Origin: Pseudomonadota bacterium
Lineage (GTDB): Bacteria > Pseudomonadota > Gammaproteobacteria > Steroidobacterales > Woeseiaceae
DNA length: 6,217 nucleotides
Direction of reading: 5' to 3'
NCBI GenBank assembly: GCA_022360335.1
Contig: JAKSCZ010000115.1
Span: 1-6,217 of the forward strand
In this document: positions 5,667-6,217 of the stretch, in pieces
How positions within the stretch are numbered: position 1 is the stretch's first letter
Layout: every line of letters begins with the position of its first letter
Made by a program: the position numbers and the translations under genes
Notes under the pieces: model-generated
What the model was told of the DNA's origin: nothing
Databases searched by the model: none
The model's input: only the letters and a program-made list of their open reading frames with translations

Positions 5667-6217
5667 ATGACACCGAAGAAGAGACTGGGCCGCGGCCTCG
5701 ACGCCCTCCTCAGCAAACCGGTTGCCGAGACGGCTGCCGTAACGGGCGGGACGCACGACGCCGACGACGGGCTGCGCACGATTCCGTTGGAACTCCTGCA
5801 GCGCGGCCAGTATCAGCCGCGTCTCGACATGCGCCAGGACACGCTGGAGCACCTCGCCGACTCGATCAGGGCGCAGGGCGTCGTGCAGCCGATCGTCGTG
5901 CGGCCGATCGCCGGCAAAGGCAGCGAGCAGCGCTACGAAATCGTCGCGGGAGAGCGCCGCTGGCGCGCGGCGCAGCTGGCCGGTCTGCAGGACATACCGG
6001 CCGTCGTTCGCGACATACCCGACGAGTCGGCGATCGCGATGGCGCTCATCGAGAACATTCAGCGCGAGGACCTGAATCCGCTCGAGGAGGCGCGCGCGCT
6101 GGACCGGCTGATCCGCGAGTTCGGCCTGACGCACGCCGAAGCCGCCGAAGCCGTGGGCCGGTCGCGCGCTTCGGTCAGCAACCTGCTCCGCCTGCAGGAA
6201 CTGTCGGACAAAGTGAA
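5667..6217 (+). CDS. parB: Chromosome partitioning protein ParB (partial, runs off the window)
   Basis: The first 183 residues of ParB are present, with no stop before the window edge. ParB binds parS sites near the origin, loads as a CTP-dependent sliding clamp and spreads on DNA, and stimulates ParA. The N-terminal KKRLGRGLDALL (4-15) is the ParA-interacting segment. The CTP-binding/CTPase domain follows with QYQPR (48-52), GVVQPIVVR (71-79), GERRWRAA (95-102) and ENIQRxxLNPLE (129-140). The helix-turn-helix that reads parS begins near LTHAEAAEAVGRSRASVSN (154-172). The dimerisation domain lies beyond the window. ATG 5667 follows the parA TGA after 2 bases, with a modest GGAAG at 5652-5656, so the pair is surely co-transcribed. 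No parS match was found in the window. Confidence 0.96.
   Translation, partial: MTPKKRLGRGLDALLSKPVAETAAVTGGTHDADDGLRTIPLELLQRGQYQPRLDMRQDTLEHLADSIRAQGVVQPIVVRPIAGKGSEQRYEIVAGERRWRAAQLAGLQDIPAVVRDIPDESAIAMALIENIQREDLNPLEEARALDRLIREFGLTHAEAAEAVGRSRASVSNLLRLQELSDKV

Noticed and set aside
1676..5673. Several long minus-strand open frames (1676-2470, 2241-3416, 3019-4170, 4230-5270, 4582-5673) opposite the plus-strand gene run
   Set aside because: They lie opposite clearly recognisable proteins, have low-complexity Arg/Ala/Val-rich translations and no motifs; high GC makes such shadows common.
5659..5674. Possible parS site across the parA-parB junction
   Set aside because: Only about 9 of 16 bases match TGTTTCACGTGAAACA and the inverted symmetry is lost.

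Overview
The window is GC-rich, densely coded bacterial chromosome, most likely gammaproteobacterial. The evidence is the rsmG-parA-parB order, a DUF945 (YdgA-like) protein, a cytochrome c4-type diheme protein, a YhdH/AcuI-type reductase, and a short repeat of the kind common in Xanthomonadales and Pseudomonas. No plasmid, phage, CRISPR or toxin-antitoxin genes are visible, and no tRNA or rRNA genes were recognised.

Layout. Bases 1-215 hold the 3' end of a peptide ABC transporter ATPase gene on the plus strand. It converges with a DUF945-family membrane-anchored protein on the minus strand (282-1565). A perfect 36-bp-arm palindrome of clearly lower GC (212-285) lies between them and contains both stop codons at mirror-image positions. 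A 173-bp divergent spacer (1566-1738) separates the DUF945 gene from a plus-strand run of six genes that continues to the end of the window: diheme cytochrome c (1739-2341), metallo-beta-lactamase-fold hydrolase (about 2334-3296), AcuI/YhdH-type reductase (3289-4281), rsmG (4278-4853), parA (4879-5664) and parB (5667 to the window edge, incomplete).

How the genes relate. The first four plus-strand genes are joined by short overlaps (8, 8 and 4 bases), which suggests one translationally coupled transcript. The rsmG-parA-parB part is the conserved block usually near the replication origin: a 16S rRNA methyltransferase and the ParABS chromosome-partitioning ATPase and CTP-dependent clamp. Its usual upstream partner mnmG (gidA) is not next to rsmG here, where the AcuI-like gene stands instead. 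A periplasmic electron carrier, a cytoplasmic hydrolase and an NADPH-dependent enoyl reductase sharing this transcript may be a small metabolic cassette, but no substrate can be read from sequence.

Points worth a second look are the perfect palindrome (probably two inverted REP units), the hydrolase gene with no ATG, GTG or TTG that keeps its metal-binding motif, and a REP-like C(UUCG)G hairpin that supplies the rsmG stop codon and fills the parA leader where a Shine-Dalgarno would be expected. I see no convincing wholly new system; most of the window is conserved housekeeping sequence.
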